Shown: positions 34,886 to 44,243, counted from the first letter of the stretch. The stretch is DNA of 54,543 bases from Nocardia carnea (GCF_029868855.1 NZ_JARWOV010000267.1:1-54543); one strand, 5' to 3'. Notes: generated by a model not told the origin, from the sequence alone. Numbers and translations are program-made.

Positions 34886-37560
34886 TTGCCGCTCAGCTCG
34901 GCCAGCCGGACCCCGATCCGTTCCACCTCGGCCGCGGCGATATCGCGCCGCGACCGGATCTTGTCCACCACCTGTTCCGGCGCTTTGGCCAGGAAGGATT
35001 CGTTGCCGAGTTTGGCTTCGGTGCCGGCGAGTTCCTTCTGCGCGGCGGCCAGGTCCTTCTCCAGGCGGCGACGTTCGGCCACCAGGTCCACACTGCCGGA
35101 GGTGTCCACCTCGACGGTGACCGTGGTGGTGCTCAGCCGCACCTCCACCGAGGCCGTCGCGGCGAAGGCCTCGCCCGGTTCGGTGAGCCGGCCCAGGCTC
35201 GCGACCTCGGGATGCAGATGGGTCAGTCCGGCGGCGTCGAGGCCCAACACCCGCGCGGCGACCTTCTGCTTGTCGTTGAGTCCCTGATCGCTGCGGAACC
35301 GGCGGATCTCGGTGACCAGCCGCTGCAGATCGGCGATCCGCTGCGCGGAGCCGCCATCGGCCGGGACCCCGGTGGTCCGCGGCCACTGGGCGATCACCAC
35401 CGATTCGCCACCGGTCAGCGCCTGCCACAGCGATTCGGTGACGAACGGGATCACCGGGTGCAGCAGCCGCAACACCGAATCCAGGACGGTGCCGAGCACC
35501 ACGCGAGTGGATTCGGCACGCGCCTCGCTTTCGGTGAACTGGACCTTGGACAGCTCCAGGTACCAGTCGCAGAGTTCGTCCCAGGCGAAGTGGTAGAGCG
35601 CCTCGCAGGCCTTACCGAACTCGTAGGCGTCGAACGCGGTATCGACCTCGGTCAGCACCGCGTCCAGTCGGTCGATGATCCAGCGATCGGCGTCGGTGAG
35701 CGCTTCGCGAGCCGCGAGGTCACCGGTGCGGGCGCCGTTCATGAGAGCGAACTTGGTGGCGTTGAAGAGTTTGGTGACGAAGCTGCGCGAGGCCAGCGCG
35801 TGTGGTTCGCCGACCGACAGGTCGCCACCGGGCTGGGCGCCGCGGGCCAGGGTGAATCGCAGGGCGTCGGCGCCGTAGTCGCGGATCCAGTCCAGTGGGT
35901 CGATGCCGTTACCGCGCGATTTCGACATCTTCTTGCCGTACTGATCGCGGATCAGGCCGTGCAGGAACACGTCCTTGAACGGCACCTGGTACTCCGTGCC
36001 CTTACCGGCGGTGATCGCGGCGTCGTCGGCGACGAAGGTACCGAACATCATCATCCGAGCGACCCAGAAGAACAGGATGTCGTAGCCGGTGACCAGCACG
36101 CTGGTCGGATAGAACTTGGCCAGTTCCGGAGTCGCGTCCGGCCAGCCCATGGTGGAGAAGGGCCACAGTCCGGAGGAGAACCAGGTGTCGAGGACATCGG
36201 GATCCTGCACCCAGCCCTCGGGAGCCTCTTCGTCGGGGCCGACACAGACGACTTCGCCTTCGGGTCCGTACCAGATGGGGATGCGGTGGCCCCACCACAG
36301 CTGGCGCGAGATGCACCAGTCGTGCATATCGTCGACCCAGTCGAACCAGCGCGGTTCCTGACTTGCCGGGTGGATCACGGTATCCCCGTTGCGCACGGCA
36401 TCGCCGGCGGCCTTCGCCAGCGCCTCGACCTTCACCCACCACTGCATGGACAGCCGCGGTTCGATCGGTTCGCCGCTGCGCTCGGAATGGCCGACACTGT
36501 GCAGGTAGGGGCGTTTCTCCGCGACGACCCGGCCCTCGGAGGCCAGCCGTTCGCGCACCTTCACCCGGGCCTCGAAGCGGTCCATTCCGTCGAATTCGGT
36601 TCCGGTACCGGCGATCCTGCCGCGCTCGTCCATGATCGTGGGCATGGGCAGGTTGTGCCGCAGACCCATCTCGAAGTCGTTCGGGTCGTGCGCCGGAGTG
36701 ATCTTCACCGCGCCGGAACCGAACTCCGGATCGACATAGGAGTCGGCGACGACCGGGATCTGCCGGCCGGTGATGGGGTGTTCGAGCGTGGTGCCGATCA
36801 GATCCTGGTACCGCGGATCGTCGGGATGCACTGCGACCGCGGTATCACCGAGCATCGTCTCGACCCGGGTGGTCGCGACGATGACATGCGGTTCGGCATC
36901 CTCGAGCGACCCGTAGCGCAGCGACACCAGTTCGCCGGCGACCTCGTCGTATTTGACCTCGATATCGGAGATGGCGGTACGCAGTTCCGGCGACCAGTTC
37001 ACCAGCCGTTCGGCCCGGTAGATCAGGCCGGCGTCGTAGAGCCGCTTGAAGATGGTCTGCACGGCCCGCGACAGGCCTTCGTCCATGGTGAACCGGTCGC
37101 GCGACCAGTCGACACCGTCGCCGAGGGCCCGCATCTGACCCTGGATCGCGCCGCCGGATTCGCGCTTCCAGTCCCAGACCTTCTGCACGAACAAGTCGCG
37201 CCCGAAATCCTCTTTGGTTTTTCCGTCGGCCGCGAGTTGCTTCTCGACCACCGACTGGGTCGCGATACCGGCATGGTCCATCCCCGGCAACCACAGCACC
37301 TCGTACCCCTGCATCCGCTTCCGGCGCGCAAGGGTGTCCATCAGGGTGTGGTCCAGGGCGTGCCCCATGTGCAGAGTGCCGGTGACATTCGGCGGCGGCA
37401 GCACGATCGAGTAGCCGGGCGCGGAACTCTGCGGGTCGGCGGTGAAGTAACCGGCGGCTACCCAGCGTTCGTACAGGTCGGCCTCCACCTCGCCGGGATT
37501 CCAGCTCTTGGGGAGGGCATCGGCACGATTACGCGTGTTGTCAGGGGCTGCGCTGGTCAC
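34882..37560 (-). CDS. valS: Valyl-tRNA synthetase
   Basis: An 892-residue class I aminoacyl-tRNA synthetase. The HIGH motif appears as HMGH at 64-67 within PPPNVTGTLHMGHALDH, and the KMSKS motif as KKMSKSRGN. The editing domain and the C-terminal coiled coil (LVAERRRLEKDLAAAQKELA) are present. It charges tRNA-Val and edits threonine. GTG at 37560 starts the frame; the gene overlaps folC by four bases. About 100-150 bases upstream lie two mutually exclusive hairpins that could act as an attenuator or end the upstream operon. Confidence 0.97.
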   Translation of the reverse strand: MTSAAPDNTRNRADALPKSWNPGEVEADLYERWVAAGYFTADPQSSAPGYSIVLPPPNVTGTLHMGHALDHTLMDTLARRKRMQGYEVLWLPGMDHAGIATQSVVEKQLAADGKTKEDFGRDLFVQKVWDWKRESGGAIQGQMRALGDGVDWSRDRFTMDEGLSRAVQTIFKRLYDAGLIYRAERLVNWSPELRTAISDIEVKYDEVAGELVSLRYGSLEDAEPHVIVATTRVETMLGDTAVAVHPDDPRYQDLIGTTLEHPITGRQIPVVADSYVDPEFGSGAVKITPAHDPNDFEMGLRHNLPMPTIMDERGRIAGTGTEFDGMDRFEARVKVRERLASEGRVVAEKRPYLHSVGHSERSGEPIEPRLSMQWWVKVEALAKAAGDAVRNGDTVIHPASQEPRWFDWVDDMHDWCISRQLWWGHRIPIWYGPEGEVVCVGPDEEAPEGWVQDPDVLDTWFSSGLWPFSTMGWPDATPELAKFYPTSVLVTGYDILFFWVARMMMFGTFVADDAAITAGKGTEYQVPFKDVFLHGLIRDQYGKKMSKSRGNGIDPLDWIRDYGADALRFTLARGAQPGGDLSVGEPHALASRSFVTKLFNATKFALMNGARTGDLAAREALTDADRWIIDRLDAVLTEVDTAFDAYEFGKACEALYHFAWDELCDWYLELSKVQFTESEARAESTRVVLGTVLDSVLRLLHPVIPFVTESLWQALTGGESVVIAQWPRTTGVPADGGSAQRIADLQRLVTEIRRFRSDQGLNDKQKVAARVLGLDAAGLTHLHPEVASLGRLTEPGEAFAATASVEVRLSTTTVTVEVDTSGSVDLVAERRRLEKDLAAAQKELAGTEAKLGNESFLAKAPEQVVDKIRSRRDIAAAEVERIGVRLAELSGK

Positions 37561-37662
37561 GCGCCGATTCTAGTGTTCGAGGAGAAATGGTTTTCGCAGG
37601 GTGCGCGATAAGGTGCCGTCCTCGGCGTGACCACGGGCCCATCGGGACCGAACCCGGAAAAG

Positions 37663-37710
37663 GCCGAAGGCGGAGCCTTCGGTGGATGAGGGACACCGAA
37701 GACTCCGCCT
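37663..37710 (-). promoter_or_regulatory. Competing hairpins upstream of valS (terminator or attenuator)
   Basis: Read on the minus strand, a 17-bp stem with one mismatch (37710-37694 with 37684-37668, 9-base loop) overlaps a 9-bp stem with one G-U pair (37683-37675 with 37671-37663) followed by CCTTTTCC. Only one can form at a time. The second with its T-rich tail looks like an intrinsic terminator for the upstream acyltransferase operon or a valS attenuator. No T-box GGN-ACC core was seen. Confidence 0.5.
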
Positions 37711-37832
37711 ACACCGATCAGACTACCGCCGATCCCCGGCCGCGCCCCGAATCCACAACCAATTCTCAGCTTGAGCACCGGAATTCTCAGATCCGTCACA
37801 AACCCGCTACCGGTGCACTCCGCCAGGGCATG

Positions 37833-39149
37833 TCAGGCGACTGGTTCGGTCCGTGGCTCCGGCCCCGCCGGAGCGGCACGGGCCGGGGTATCGGTATCCG
37901 CGGCGGCGGGTTTCTCCCGCGCCGCGGTGCGACGACCGGAGAATCGGCGCATCAGGGGGTCGTCGATCCAGTGATAGACGGCCGCCCCCGCCAGGATGGA
38001 CACGACCAGACTGAGCCCGGCGAACCCCAGCCAGCCGAGCAGCCCGAACTGCTTTCCGCCGATCAAGAACCGGGTGATCAACGCCATCACCGGGAACTGG
38101 ATCAGGTAGAAGGCAAAGGAGATATTGCCGAGCCAGACCATCCGCGGCGAGGCGGAGAACCCCCGGATACCCGCCAGGTCGCGCGCGGCCAGCGTGGCCA
38201 CCAGTGCCACCATCGGCGCCAGCAGCAGCGCCGACATCTTGTAGTTCGGCGGCACCACCCAGGTCGCCGCATAGGCGATCATCAGCACGATCACCGGCGG
38301 CGCCAGCCGGGTGTTACGCCAGCGGCCCTCCAGGACCAGTCGCGCCGCCAGCACCCCGAGGAAGAACTCGGGCAACCGTGAGAGCGGGAAGTTGTAGCTG
38401 AGCCAGTACGACAGGGCCACCGGGATATCGGACTGCTCGAACCAGATGGGCGCGGCATGGAGTTCGAAGTACGGCGACACCTCACCCGGTATCAGCCGCG
38501 GCGCGAAGGTATTCGCGATCCCCTTGGGCCCGGGCGCCCACAGGTAATACGCGGTGTGCAGCAGCAGGATCGCCATCAGCAGCCCTGCCAGCGCCCACGG
38601 CACCCGATGGCTCCTGATCCGGCGAACCAGCGGCAGCACCAGCGGAAAACTCAGGTAGAACAGGATCTCCGCGGCAAGCGACCAGGACGGCACATTGAGT
38701 CCGCCGACCGTCGTCCACTTCGGCACCCAGGTGTGGATCAGCGCGAGGTTCGGAGCCCAGACCACCGGCCGTGTCAAGGGGACGCTCACCACCAGGATGA
38801 ACGCGCCAGCCGCGACCAGATGGGTCGGGTAGATCTTCAACACCCGGCGCCAATAGAACCGCGGCACCGAGCTACCCGGCCGGAACGACCAATAAATGAT
38901 GAACCCGGACAGGACGAAGAAGAAGGTCACCCCCGCGGCACCCAGCTGCATCGGCATGAGCTGATGGATCTGCCGGAACAACTCCGACTTCTGGAACGGA
39001 TACACCGGCAGAAACACCAGGGCGTGCAACAGGAACACGGCGAACGCGGCCCACCACCGTGCCCCCGTCAGCGACGGCAGCGACGGCCGCACCGCCGCCG
39101 CATCGAGGAACTCCGATCCGGACTCGACCCGGGCCGGGCCCAGGTTCAC
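37833..39149 (-). CDS. Acyltransferase family 3 membrane protein
   Basis: A 438-residue polytopic membrane acyltransferase (AT3/OafA-like), with about ten helices. The Arg-X10-His catalytic motif of the family is visible near the N-terminus (RWWAAFAVFLLH), and VTFFFVLSGFIIYWSF and VPSWSLAAEILFYLSFPLVL are further hallmarks. It should move acyl groups across the membrane onto an envelope sugar or lipid. Unlike OatA it lacks a fused SGNH domain; the separate secreted SGNH esterase gene just upstream overlaps it by four bases (GTGA at 39146-39149), so the two probably work together. The C-terminal 40 residues are charged and cytoplasmic. Confidence 0.9.
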   Translation of the reverse strand: MNLGPARVESGSEFLDAAAVRPSLPSLTGARWWAAFAVFLLHALVFLPVYPFQKSELFRQIHQLMPMQLGAAGVTFFFVLSGFIIYWSFRPGSSVPRFYWRRVLKIYPTHLVAAGAFILVVSVPLTRPVVWAPNLALIHTWVPKWTTVGGLNVPSWSLAAEILFYLSFPLVLPLVRRIRSHRVPWALAGLLMAILLLHTAYYLWAPGPKGIANTFAPRLIPGEVSPYFELHAAPIWFEQSDIPVALSYWLSYNFPLSRLPEFFLGVLAARLVLEGRWRNTRLAPPVIVLMIAYAATWVVPPNYKMSALLLAPMVALVATLAARDLAGIRGFSASPRMVWLGNISFAFYLIQFPVMALITRFLIGGKQFGLLGWLGFAGLSLVVSILAGAAVYHWIDDPLMRRFSGRRTAAREKPAAADTDTPARAAPAGPEPRTEPVA

Positions 39150-40081
39150 CGGCTGATCGCTTCGTACACGGCGTCCGCGGTCACCGCATCGCCGTGTGCC
39201 GAGGGATGGAACGGCATCCCGGCCATATCGGCCGCGGGATCGAAGAAACCGTTCAACCAGGGATCTTCCGAGCACAGCCCGTGGCCCGCGGTCACCGAGC
39301 GGATATCGACGAACTCGAGTTTCAGCAGCTCCGCGGCTTCTCGTTGCGCGGTATTCAGGCGGTCCAGGTATTCGGTCACCGCGCGTCCCCGCGGCTGCAC
39401 GACCTGTCCTGCGCCGAGTACGTTCACGCACACGTGTTCCTGCCCCGCCGGGAACAATTCCGGGTAACCGACGAGCATGATCCGTGCCTTCGGCGCGTAA
39501 TAGCGCATATAGGTGATCACCTCACTGATGCGCTTGGCGTAGAGCTGGCCCGTGACGTTCCGGTATTCGGTGAACCGTCCCTGTTCGGCCGCCTCCAGCC
39601 CGCATCCGTCGACGAAGTTGAATACGCACGACTGCAGTGACGTGATCAGCGACGCCGAATTGGTTTTGGACCAGACGTCGTTCATCCCGGTCTGGATAGC
39701 GATGACCTCGGTCTCCGGCCCGAAAGCCTGCTGCTTCGCCGCCTCGGCGACCTCGTGCACCAGCCACCAGCCCTGCCCCGAAGCGATCGTGGACCCGCTA
39801 CAGGACGCATCCACGAAGTCCGGCGTGCCCACGAGTCCCATTCGCTCGCTCAGCCGAGTCGGCCACGAGGTGGGCGCATGCAGGCACTCCTTGGTCCCCG
39901 AGAACACCTTCGGGTAGTTCGCGGTGAACGAATCACCGAGCACCACCAGAGACTTGCCCGCGGGGCGGTTGTCTTCGACCGGCGCCGCCACGGCCGGTGC
40001 GTACATCGTTGCCACGGTGAGTGCGGCCGCCACCACGGCACCGGCAATCCCACCACGACACCGAAAAAATCTGTGGATCAC
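39146..40081 (-). CDS. Secreted SGNH/GDSL hydrolase
   Basis: A 311-residue exported esterase. A signal peptide covers about residues 1-33 (hydrophobic GIAGAVVAAALTVATMYAPA, likely cut after AVA). The SGNH blocks are GDSF at 49-52 with catalytic Ser51, GMND at 132-135, and a C-terminal FHPSAHG whose His296 is the likely catalytic base. Cys residues suggest disulfides outside the membrane. It is translated in overlap with an acyltransferase 3 gene and follows a proline-rich lipoprotein by 14 bases. A role in transferring or removing acetyl or acyl groups on wall polymers is inferred from context. GTG at 40081 is the start that leaves a signal peptide. Confidence 0.88.
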   Translation of the reverse strand: MIHRFFRCRGGIAGAVVAAALTVATMYAPAVAAPVEDNRPAGKSLVVLGDSFTANYPKVFSGTKECLHAPTSWPTRLSERMGLVGTPDFVDASCSGSTIASGQGWWLVHEVAEAAKQQAFGPETEVIAIQTGMNDVWSKTNSASLITSLQSCVFNFVDGCGLEAAEQGRFTEYRNVTGQLYAKRISEVITYMRYYAPKARIMLVGYPELFPAGQEHVCVNVLGAGQVVQPRGRAVTEYLDRLNTAQREAAELLKLEFVDIRSVTAGHGLCSEDPWLNGFFDPAADMAGMPFHPSAHGDAVTADAVYEAISR

Positions 40082-40095
40082 GAGTTTCCCGTCGC

Positions 40096-40449
40096 TCAGT
40101 AGCCGGCCTGCGGATCGAAATCGGGCAGGGTGAGTGTCGGCTCCGCGGCTTCGGGCTGCGCGGGCGCCGGCTGCGGCGCGGGAGGCTGCGGCGCCGGCTC
40201 CTCGGCCGGCGGTTCCGCGGCGGGCGGGGGTTCGACGGCCGGCGGGGGTTCGACAGCGGGCGGCGGGGCCGGGGCCGGGCTCTGCGGGACCGGGGTGGTC
40301 GATGCGACGCTCGACGGCGCCTCCGTGCTGGTCGCAATCGTGCTGGAAGTCGTTTCGTGATCGTCGTGCGATTCGGAGTCGTCGCCACACCCGCTTACAC
40401 CGAGAATTACTGCGGTGCATGCAAACACGGTCACCAGGCAACGTTTCAT
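40096..40449 (-). CDS. Proline-rich lipoprotein
   Basis: A 117-residue predicted lipoprotein. The signal peptide MKRCLVTVFACTAVILGVSG ends in a lipobox with the modified Cys in VSGC, followed by an acidic GDDSESHDDH stretch, Ser/Thr-rich linker and repeated EPPPAV-type units rich in Pro/Ala/Glu. It has no folded domain and may act as a spacer or anchor in the wall. The ATG at 40449 follows GGAAGC. It is first in the operon with the SGNH esterase and acyltransferase. Confidence 0.75.
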   Translation of the reverse strand: MKRCLVTVFACTAVILGVSGCGDDSESHDDHETTSSTIATSTEAPSSVASTTPVPQSPAPAPPPAVEPPPAVEPPPAAEPPAEEPAPQPPAPQPAPAQPEAAEPTLTLPDFDPQAGY

Positions 40450-40820
40450 GAAGCTTCCCAATCCTGCTGGCATTTCGGCATCGTTGAACCCCGCCCGTTC
40501 CGGGACGCGGAGTTGTCAGGAACGACATCGCGGGGTCCGCCGAACCCGTTACACTCCGGGTTCCCTCGGGTAGACCAGAAGACTTCACGGCGCTCGGCCA
40601 GGCTGAAGCATAGCCCCCGCACCACCTGATGGAGGACCACAGCATTCGCTCCCGCCGAACGTCACACCTCGCTGCGCCGAGCCCGGCCGCCGGAATCGGC
40701 CGACGGTGCCCGACTCGGACCGGGCTCACCGTCCGGTTCGCCTTCCCGACCCGCGCGGCGCCGGAGGCGGCGCCGTGGGCACAGTTGCCGAAATCGGTCG
40801 CACTGGGGACCCTGGACGAC
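40450..40820. other. Divergent intergenic region
   Basis: About 371 bases between the lipoprotein operon and the P-loop gene. An open frame from 40629 joins the P-loop gene but its first 64 codons show no family similarity, so they are treated as non-coding leader. No other gene is recognised. Confidence 0.4.
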
Positions 40821-41510
40821 GTGAACCCCCCGCTCGACTCGGTCCCGTTGTATCCACCCGAATCCGTCTTCCCCGACTCGGATTCGCTTGTCCTGAACCC
40901 GCGGGGAGTCGTGGACCTACGTGGACGCCGTACCGGGGAGTTGCGGTATCCGCCCACGTCCACAGTGATTTTCGCGGGCATCCCGGGCGCGGGTAAGAGC
41001 ACCGCGTTGCGCAAGCTGTTCGGCTCCGAGCCCGAAGCCGAAACCGCGCCGGTGGGTCCCGGCGGTGCGCTGGTACTCGATTCGATCCAGGCCCGTAACT
41101 CGTGGCGGCACCGGCTGGCCTGGTTGCCCTACCCGCTGTGGCGGCCGGTGGTACATCTGGTGCATTTCCGTCGGATCTGGATCGCCCTGCGCGACCATAC
41201 CGGTCCGGTGGTGGTCCACGATTGCGGTACCGTCGCGTTCACCCGGCGCATGCTGACCCACTGGGCCGCGCGACACGGTCGCGAGCTGCATATGGTGCTG
41301 CTCGATGTCCCCGCCGCGATCGCCCGGGACGGGCAGTACGCCCGCGGGCGACGGGTCGGCCGGGCCTCCTTCAACTGGCATGTACGACGCTGGAGACGCC
41401 TGCTGGAACGGGTGGAGAGCGGGACGGGTCCGCAGCCGCAACCGGAATCGATTGTCGTCCTGGACCGCTCCGGGATCGACCACCTGCAAGAAATCCGGTT
41501 CGCCGCCTGA
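40821..41510 (+). CDS. AAA/P-loop kinase-like ATP-binding protein
   Basis: A 229-residue soluble P-loop protein. Walker A is GIPGAGKS at 53-60, and a later VVVHDCGTVAFTRRML may carry the Walker B/substrate site. QYARGRRVGRASFNWHVRRW gives the arginine-rich lid typical of small-molecule or polynucleotide kinases of the zeta-toxin/AAA_33 type. Similar proteins of unknown function occur in mycobacteria. GTG at 40821 is chosen because conserved sequence starts with PPLDSVPLYPPESVFPD. No toxin or antitoxin partner is next to it. Confidence 0.7.
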   Translation: MNPPLDSVPLYPPESVFPDSDSLVLNPRGVVDLRGRRTGELRYPPTSTVIFAGIPGAGKSTALRKLFGSEPEAETAPVGPGGALVLDSIQARNSWRHRLAWLPYPLWRPVVHLVHFRRIWIALRDHTGPVVVHDCGTVAFTRRMLTHWAARHGRELHMVLLDVPAAIARDGQYARGRRVGRASFNWHVRRWRRLLERVESGTGPQPQPESIVVLDRSGIDHLQEIRFAA

Positions 41511-41615
41511 CCCGGCAGCAGGCATGGTGCCGGCGGCCGGCACGGAACGGAGACCGCACGCGCGGCGTGGCCGGAACGCGGACCCTCGCCTCGTCCGATC
41601 CCGCAGCGGCCGGAC

Positions 41616-42551
41616 TCAACACAACACTGTGAGTGCACGGGGTGCGATCCGCAGCGTGACCGGGAGACGCCCGGCGGGTTCACCGTCGGCGGTGGCGGGG
41701 GCATCCGGCGCCGACAATCGCACCGATTCGACCCGGTACTGGCTCACCGCGGGATGCTCGATCCGTTTACCGGCCGACAGCGCCGGAAGAATACGCAGCA
41801 TCTCGAGATGCGACACCTTCCCTACAACGGTCACATCGAGTAGCCCGTCGTCGCAGACGGCGTCGGGGCAGATCCGCATCCCACCCCCGTAGGTAGTGGT
41901 GTTACCCACCGCGACCAGCAACGCCTCGGTCTCGACCACCGGATCCGGAGGGTCTCCGCCCAGTTCGATGCGATACGGCACGCTGGTGCCGTGGGCGATC
42001 TCGGCGACCGCGGCTAAGGTGTAGCGCAGCCGGCCGCGCGGCCGGCGCATCCGGTTGGCACGCAGAGTGACCCGGGCGTCGTAACCGGTACAGGCAACCG
42101 TCGCGAACCACATCGGTTCGTGTGCGCTGGGTTCGAGCCGGCCCAGGTCGATCGTGCGCACGCTTCCCCGGCGGACCAGGTCGGCGGCGGCGAGCGGGTC
42201 GTCGCCGATACCCAGTTCGCGGGCGAGATCGTTCCCGGTGCCCACCGGCAGCAGGGCGAGCGGGACCGCCGTATGGGCGAGCGGATCGAGGATTGTGGAG
42301 ACCAGTCCGTCACCGCCGACACAAACGACCGCGTCGGGCGATCCGGCGGCCAGGCACGCCCGCAACTGTTCCCGTGTTCCGGCGGCCGAAGGGGCGTGGA
42401 TCTCGATGATCTCGATACCGTCGCGTGACAGCGCGTCCACGATCGCGCGCGCCGCATCGCGAGCCCGGCCCTGCCCTGCGGACGGGTTGGTCACCACGGC
42501 GACCGCTCGCATATCGCGGAGATCGGCTCCGCGGCCACCGGCCTCGGTCAT
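41616..42551 (-). CDS. Diacylglycerol/lipid kinase (DgkB/YegS family)
   Basis: A 311-residue lipid kinase. NPSAGQGRA at 22-30 and GGDGL at 79-83 (canonical GGDGT with Leu instead of Thr) form the nucleotide site, followed by LPVGTGNDLARELG. It should phosphorylate diacylglycerol or a related lipid; the M. tuberculosis counterpart Rv2252 is reported as a diacylglycerol kinase linked to phosphatidylinositol mannosides. The ATG at 42551 overlaps the stop of the AgpS-like gene as ATGA, indicating coupled translation. Confidence 0.9.
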   Translation of the reverse strand: MTEAGGRGADLRDMRAVAVVTNPSAGQGRARDAARAIVDALSRDGIEIIEIHAPSAAGTREQLRACLAAGSPDAVVCVGGDGLVSTILDPLAHTAVPLALLPVGTGNDLARELGIGDDPLAAADLVRRGSVRTIDLGRLEPSAHEPMWFATVACTGYDARVTLRANRMRRPRGRLRYTLAAVAEIAHGTSVPYRIELGGDPPDPVVETEALLVAVGNTTTYGGGMRICPDAVCDDGLLDVTVVGKVSHLEMLRILPALSAGKRIEHPAVSQYRVESVRLSAPDAPATADGEPAGRLPVTLRIAPRALTVLC

Positions 42552-44185
42552 GGCAGCAGTGTGCCAGGGTTGAGGATCCCGGCCGGGTCGATTTCGCGTT
42601 TCACCGCACGCAACACCCGCACCCCCAGCTCGCCGATCTCGTCCGGTAGCCACCGGCGATGGTCGGCGCCGACGGCGTGATGGTGGGTGATGGTGGCACC
42701 GGCGGCGGCGATGGCGTCTCCGGCGGCCTGTTTCGCGGCCTGCCACTGCGTGATCGGATCGTCGAGAAGTTTCGCGACGACGGTGAAGTACAACGACGCG
42801 CCGGTCGGGTAGGTATGCGAGATATGGCACATGACCAGCGCGGGCGTGCCCTGGGCGGACAGCGCCTCGGTGAGCGCGGTGGTGACCCGGGTCTTGAGTT
42901 CACCGAGGCGGTTCCACGTGGTCGCGGTTTCCAGGGTTTCGCACAGCACCCCGGCGTCCAGCAGCGCGTCGCGCAGGTAGGGTGCCGAGAACCGGCCGTG
43001 TTCCCAGGCTCGCGCGGGATCGGGACCCAGTTCGGTACCGCCGGCCGCGCGCAGGAGTTCGGCCGCCTCGGCGCTGCGCGCGGCGACATGGGCAGCGCTG
43101 CCCTCGAAGGTCGTCACCGCCAGGCATCCGGAAGCCGGCGCACCGCCGATATCCTTGGAGCGGGCCAGATTCAACCCGGTTTCCGCCTCGTCCGACAGCC
43201 GCAAAACGGTCGGGGCGGCGCCCGCCTGCACCACCGCGCGCAACGCGGTGGCACCGGTGGCGAAATCCGGAAACGACCAGGCCATATGGTCCGTGGTCGC
43301 GGGGACGGGATGCACCCGCACGGTGACCTCGGTGATCACCCCGAGCGCCCCTTCGGAACCCACGAAGAGCTCACGCAGATCCGGTCCGGCGGCCGAGGCC
43401 GGTGCCCGGCCGAGTTCCACCGTCCCGGTGGGTGTGGCCACCCGCAGCCGCTGGACCATATCGTCGAATCGGCCGTATCCCGCGGATGCCTGCCCCGACG
43501 ATCGGGTCGCGGCGAAACCGCCGATACTGGCGAATTCGAAGCTCTGCGGGAAATGTCCGAGCGAGAGCCCGTGCGCGGCGAGCAACTCTTCGGCGCGCGG
43601 CCCGGTGACCCCGGCGCCGAAGGTGGCGGTACCGGAGATCGGGTCGCAGTCCAGCAAGGCGTCGAGGCGGCGCAGGTCCAGGGCGATCACCGTCTCGAAA
43701 CGGCCGCGCACCGGGTCCAGCCCGCCGACCACACTGGTTCCGCCGCCGAACGGAACGACGGCGATCTCCTGTCCGGAACAGTAGGTGAGAACGTCGGCCA
43801 CCTGCGAGTGATCGGCCGGATAGACCACGGCATCGGGGGCGTCCTGGGGGCCGGTGGCGCGCCGCCGCAGCAGGTCGAGAGTGCTCTTACCGCCGGCATG
43901 CCGCAACCTGGCGACGTGCCCGGTGGATATCTGCTCCTCCCCCACGAGCCGCGCGAGTCCGGCCCGCCGGTCCGCGGACAGGACCGGCGGCCGCAGCGGC
44001 ACATCGCCCTCATCACGACGTGTCGCCGGTTCCCCGGAGATACCGAACACCTGGCCGAGCAGACCGCGGATCTGCTCCGGCAACGGTGTGTGCCCGGCGG
44101 GAACTCCCCAGGCGTCCCACACCATATCGGGTCGTGCTGCTGTCGCGGACGGTTCTTCGGGGGTGTCGCCCTGGCCGGTGGTCAT
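42548..44185 (-). CDS. FAD-binding oxidase, alkyl-DHAP synthase-like
   Basis: A 545-residue flavoprotein of the VAO/PCMH family. The FAD site shows VVPFGGGTSVVGGLDP; the stretch SFEFASIGGFAATRSSGQAS with YGRFDDMV and the HHHAVG motif near the C-terminus are typical of alkyldihydroxyacetonephosphate synthase. The latter makes the ether bond of ether lipids from acyl-DHAP and a fatty alcohol. It matches the position of Rv2251 in M. tuberculosis. The ATG at 44185 lies only one base from the operator dyad and has no ribosome site, so a leaderless message or a later start at 44125 (where family similarity begins at VWDAWG) is possible. Ether-lipid function is inferred, not shown. Confidence 0.85.
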   Translation of the reverse strand: MTTGQGDTPEEPSATAARPDMVWDAWGVPAGHTPLPEQIRGLLGQVFGISGEPATRRDEGDVPLRPPVLSADRRAGLARLVGEEQISTGHVARLRHAGGKSTLDLLRRRATGPQDAPDAVVYPADHSQVADVLTYCSGQEIAVVPFGGGTSVVGGLDPVRGRFETVIALDLRRLDALLDCDPISGTATFGAGVTGPRAEELLAAHGLSLGHFPQSFEFASIGGFAATRSSGQASAGYGRFDDMVQRLRVATPTGTVELGRAPASAAGPDLRELFVGSEGALGVITEVTVRVHPVPATTDHMAWSFPDFATGATALRAVVQAGAAPTVLRLSDEAETGLNLARSKDIGGAPASGCLAVTTFEGSAAHVAARSAEAAELLRAAGGTELGPDPARAWEHGRFSAPYLRDALLDAGVLCETLETATTWNRLGELKTRVTTALTEALSAQGTPALVMCHISHTYPTGASLYFTVVAKLLDDPITQWQAAKQAAGDAIAAAGATITHHHAVGADHRRWLPDEIGELGVRVLRAVKREIDPAGILNPGTLLP

Positions 44186-44186
44186 G

Positions 44187-44221
44187 CGTTACAGTTTGAC
44201 ATGTTCTGTCAAGCAGTAACG
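44187..44221. promoter_or_regulatory. Operator dyad for the TetR at 44244
   Basis: CGTTAC-N3-TTGACA-N5-TGTCAA-N3-GTAACG is a 35-bp dyad centred at 44204, perfect except for the N3 spacers and the centre. It fills the space between the divergent flavoprotein and TetR genes, contains TTGACA-like -35 elements on both strands, and is a textbook TetR operator. Binding is inferred. Confidence 0.8.
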
Positions 44222-44243
44222 AACCGAGACGAGGTCACCGCCC

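Noticed and set aside
35212..37611. 799-residue plus-strand open frame antisense to valS
   Set aside because: Shadow of valS; no family resemblance, and HIGH and KMSKS motifs are on the other strand.
37561..37800. T-box riboswitch or Val-rich leader peptide before valS
   Set aside because: No T-box core sequence (TGGNACCGCG type) and no short frame with a run of Val codons preceded by a ribosome site; only the competing hairpins remain.
40629..40820. 64-residue N-terminal extension of the P-loop protein
   Set aside because: No similarity to the family and Arg/Pro-rich composition; the conserved region begins near the GTG at 40821.
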